DNA of 64,000 bases, taken from contig CAZCTC010000006.1 of the NCBI GenBank assembly GCA_964501335.1, positions 62,001 to 126,000 on the forward strand. The letters are read 5' to 3'. Of this stretch, positions 63,508-64,000 are shown one piece after another (the first letter of the stretch is position 1; the number at the start of each line of letters is the position of its first letter). A program made the translations under genes and the position numbers. The notes beneath the pieces were generated by a model. It saw only the letters and a program-made list of their open reading frames with translations. It ran no database searches and was not told the DNA's origin. The DNA comes from CAZCTC01 sp964501335 (GTDB taxonomy: Bacteria; Chloroflexota; Anaerolineae; B4-G1; SLSP01).

Positions 63508-64000
63508 ATGGACCCATTCAAAGCGCTCACCCCCGATGAATTAGATAGACAATGCGCCGCAGAAGAAGAAAATCCCCTTTGTGCCCTCTCATCGGAAAGG
63601 ATTCCCGGGCCCTGCCTGGAACTCTTTCGGCGGGCTTTTGAAGATCAAGACGACTATGCCTGGGAACTGCTTTACGCCCGCTATCAACCTCTGATAGGAA
63701 AATGGGTCAATGGACCGGAAGACGAAAAAGCGCAACGAATTCAGGAAACTTTTGTCCGTTTCTGGAAAAGCCTCCGAACCTCTACGTTCGAAATTCGTTT
63801 TTCCTCGATCAAAGGAGTTAAAAGCTATCTGTACATCACGGCCAACAGCGTCAAATTAGATCATGGACGCAGAACCCAAAGGGATAAAAGGCTTTGTTCT
63901 TTGGAAGAAAACTGGGAAGATTGCCTGGAAGACGATAATGGAGAAACCCTGAAAGAAAACGATTTCCTTAGCTACCTGCTAAAAGAAGAACAACTCGATC
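63508..64000 (+). CDS. ECF-like sigma factor, C-terminus cut by window edge
   Basis: 164 codons are visible and the frame stays open to the right edge. The ATG at 63508 follows AAGAAGGA. The start MDPFKALTPDELDRQ leads to CLELFRRAF, AWELLYARYQPLIGKWV, RIQETFVRFWKSL and YLYITANSVKLDHGRR, which are sigma region 2 features and the family signature seen in the other two sigma factors. Region 4 would lie past the edge. It is the only plus-strand gene. By analogy to the other two, an anti-sigma gene and a TPR-CHAT gene should follow to the right. Confidence 0.82.
   Translation, partial: MDPFKALTPDELDRQCAAEEENPLCALSSERIPGPCLELFRRAFEDQDDYAWELLYARYQPLIGKWVNGPEDEKAQRIQETFVRFWKSLRTSTFEIRFSSIKGVKSYLYITANSVKLDHGRRTQRDKRLCSLEENWEDCLEDDNGETLKENDFLSYLLKEEQLD

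Overview
The window looks like a bacterial chromosome of the phylum Chloroflexota (Anaerolineae/Caldilineae-like). This is inferred from protein style: very large modular Sec-secreted proteins, Thr/Pro-rich linkers, C-termini of the type YLPIV-x-R, and TPR-CHAT proteins next to sigma and anti-sigma genes. No rRNA, tRNA, CRISPR array or insertion sequence was seen. All genes but one (a sigma factor at the right edge) lie on the minus strand, so the text below runs in transcription order, from right to left.

Right part (63.5-51.5 kb): a divergent sigma factor gene; a 1401-residue DUF4157 (eCIS core) protein with two tracts of 11-residue repeats and a nuclease-like C-terminus; a sigma / zinc-finger anti-sigma / TPR-CHAT protease cassette; and a secreted C11 (clostripain-like) protein. 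Centre (51.2-27.3 kb): a probable 15-gene operon built around a type VII secretion (EccC/EssC-like) ATPase. It has two WXG100 proteins, two proteins that fuse a WXG-like leader to a Cys/His peptidase domain, an unknown protein that might be an EspG-like chaperone, a VWA protein, a PP2C phosphatase, a YukD/EsaB-like ubiquitin-fold protein, an M14-LysM peptidase and five paralogous transmembrane kinases, each with a different extracellular domain. Left part (27-1 kb): a second C11 protein, a GH81 beta-1,3-glucanase, a 1759-residue CHAP-domain protein, a cohesin/dockerin protein, a second sigma / anti-sigma / TPR-CHAT cassette, a secreted C25 (gingipain-like) protein, a DUF2690 protein, a TolB-propeller protein, a tail-collar-like protein and a partial M23 protein.

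The most interesting signal is a bipartite promoter-like motif found ten times by eye: TCGGAAAAG, then a box like CGTTGGAT beginning exactly 21 nt after the first base of TCG. It precedes the type VII operon, both C11 genes, the C25 gene, the CHAP-protein operon, the DUF4157 gene, three smaller secreted-protein genes and one of the sigma genes. The GGAA plus CGTT layout is that of ECF sigma promoters, so the window may be one regulon that couples secretion, surface sensing by kinases, and extracellular hydrolases. The TPR-CHAT proteases beside the anti-sigma genes suggest release of sigma by proteolysis. That step is inference.
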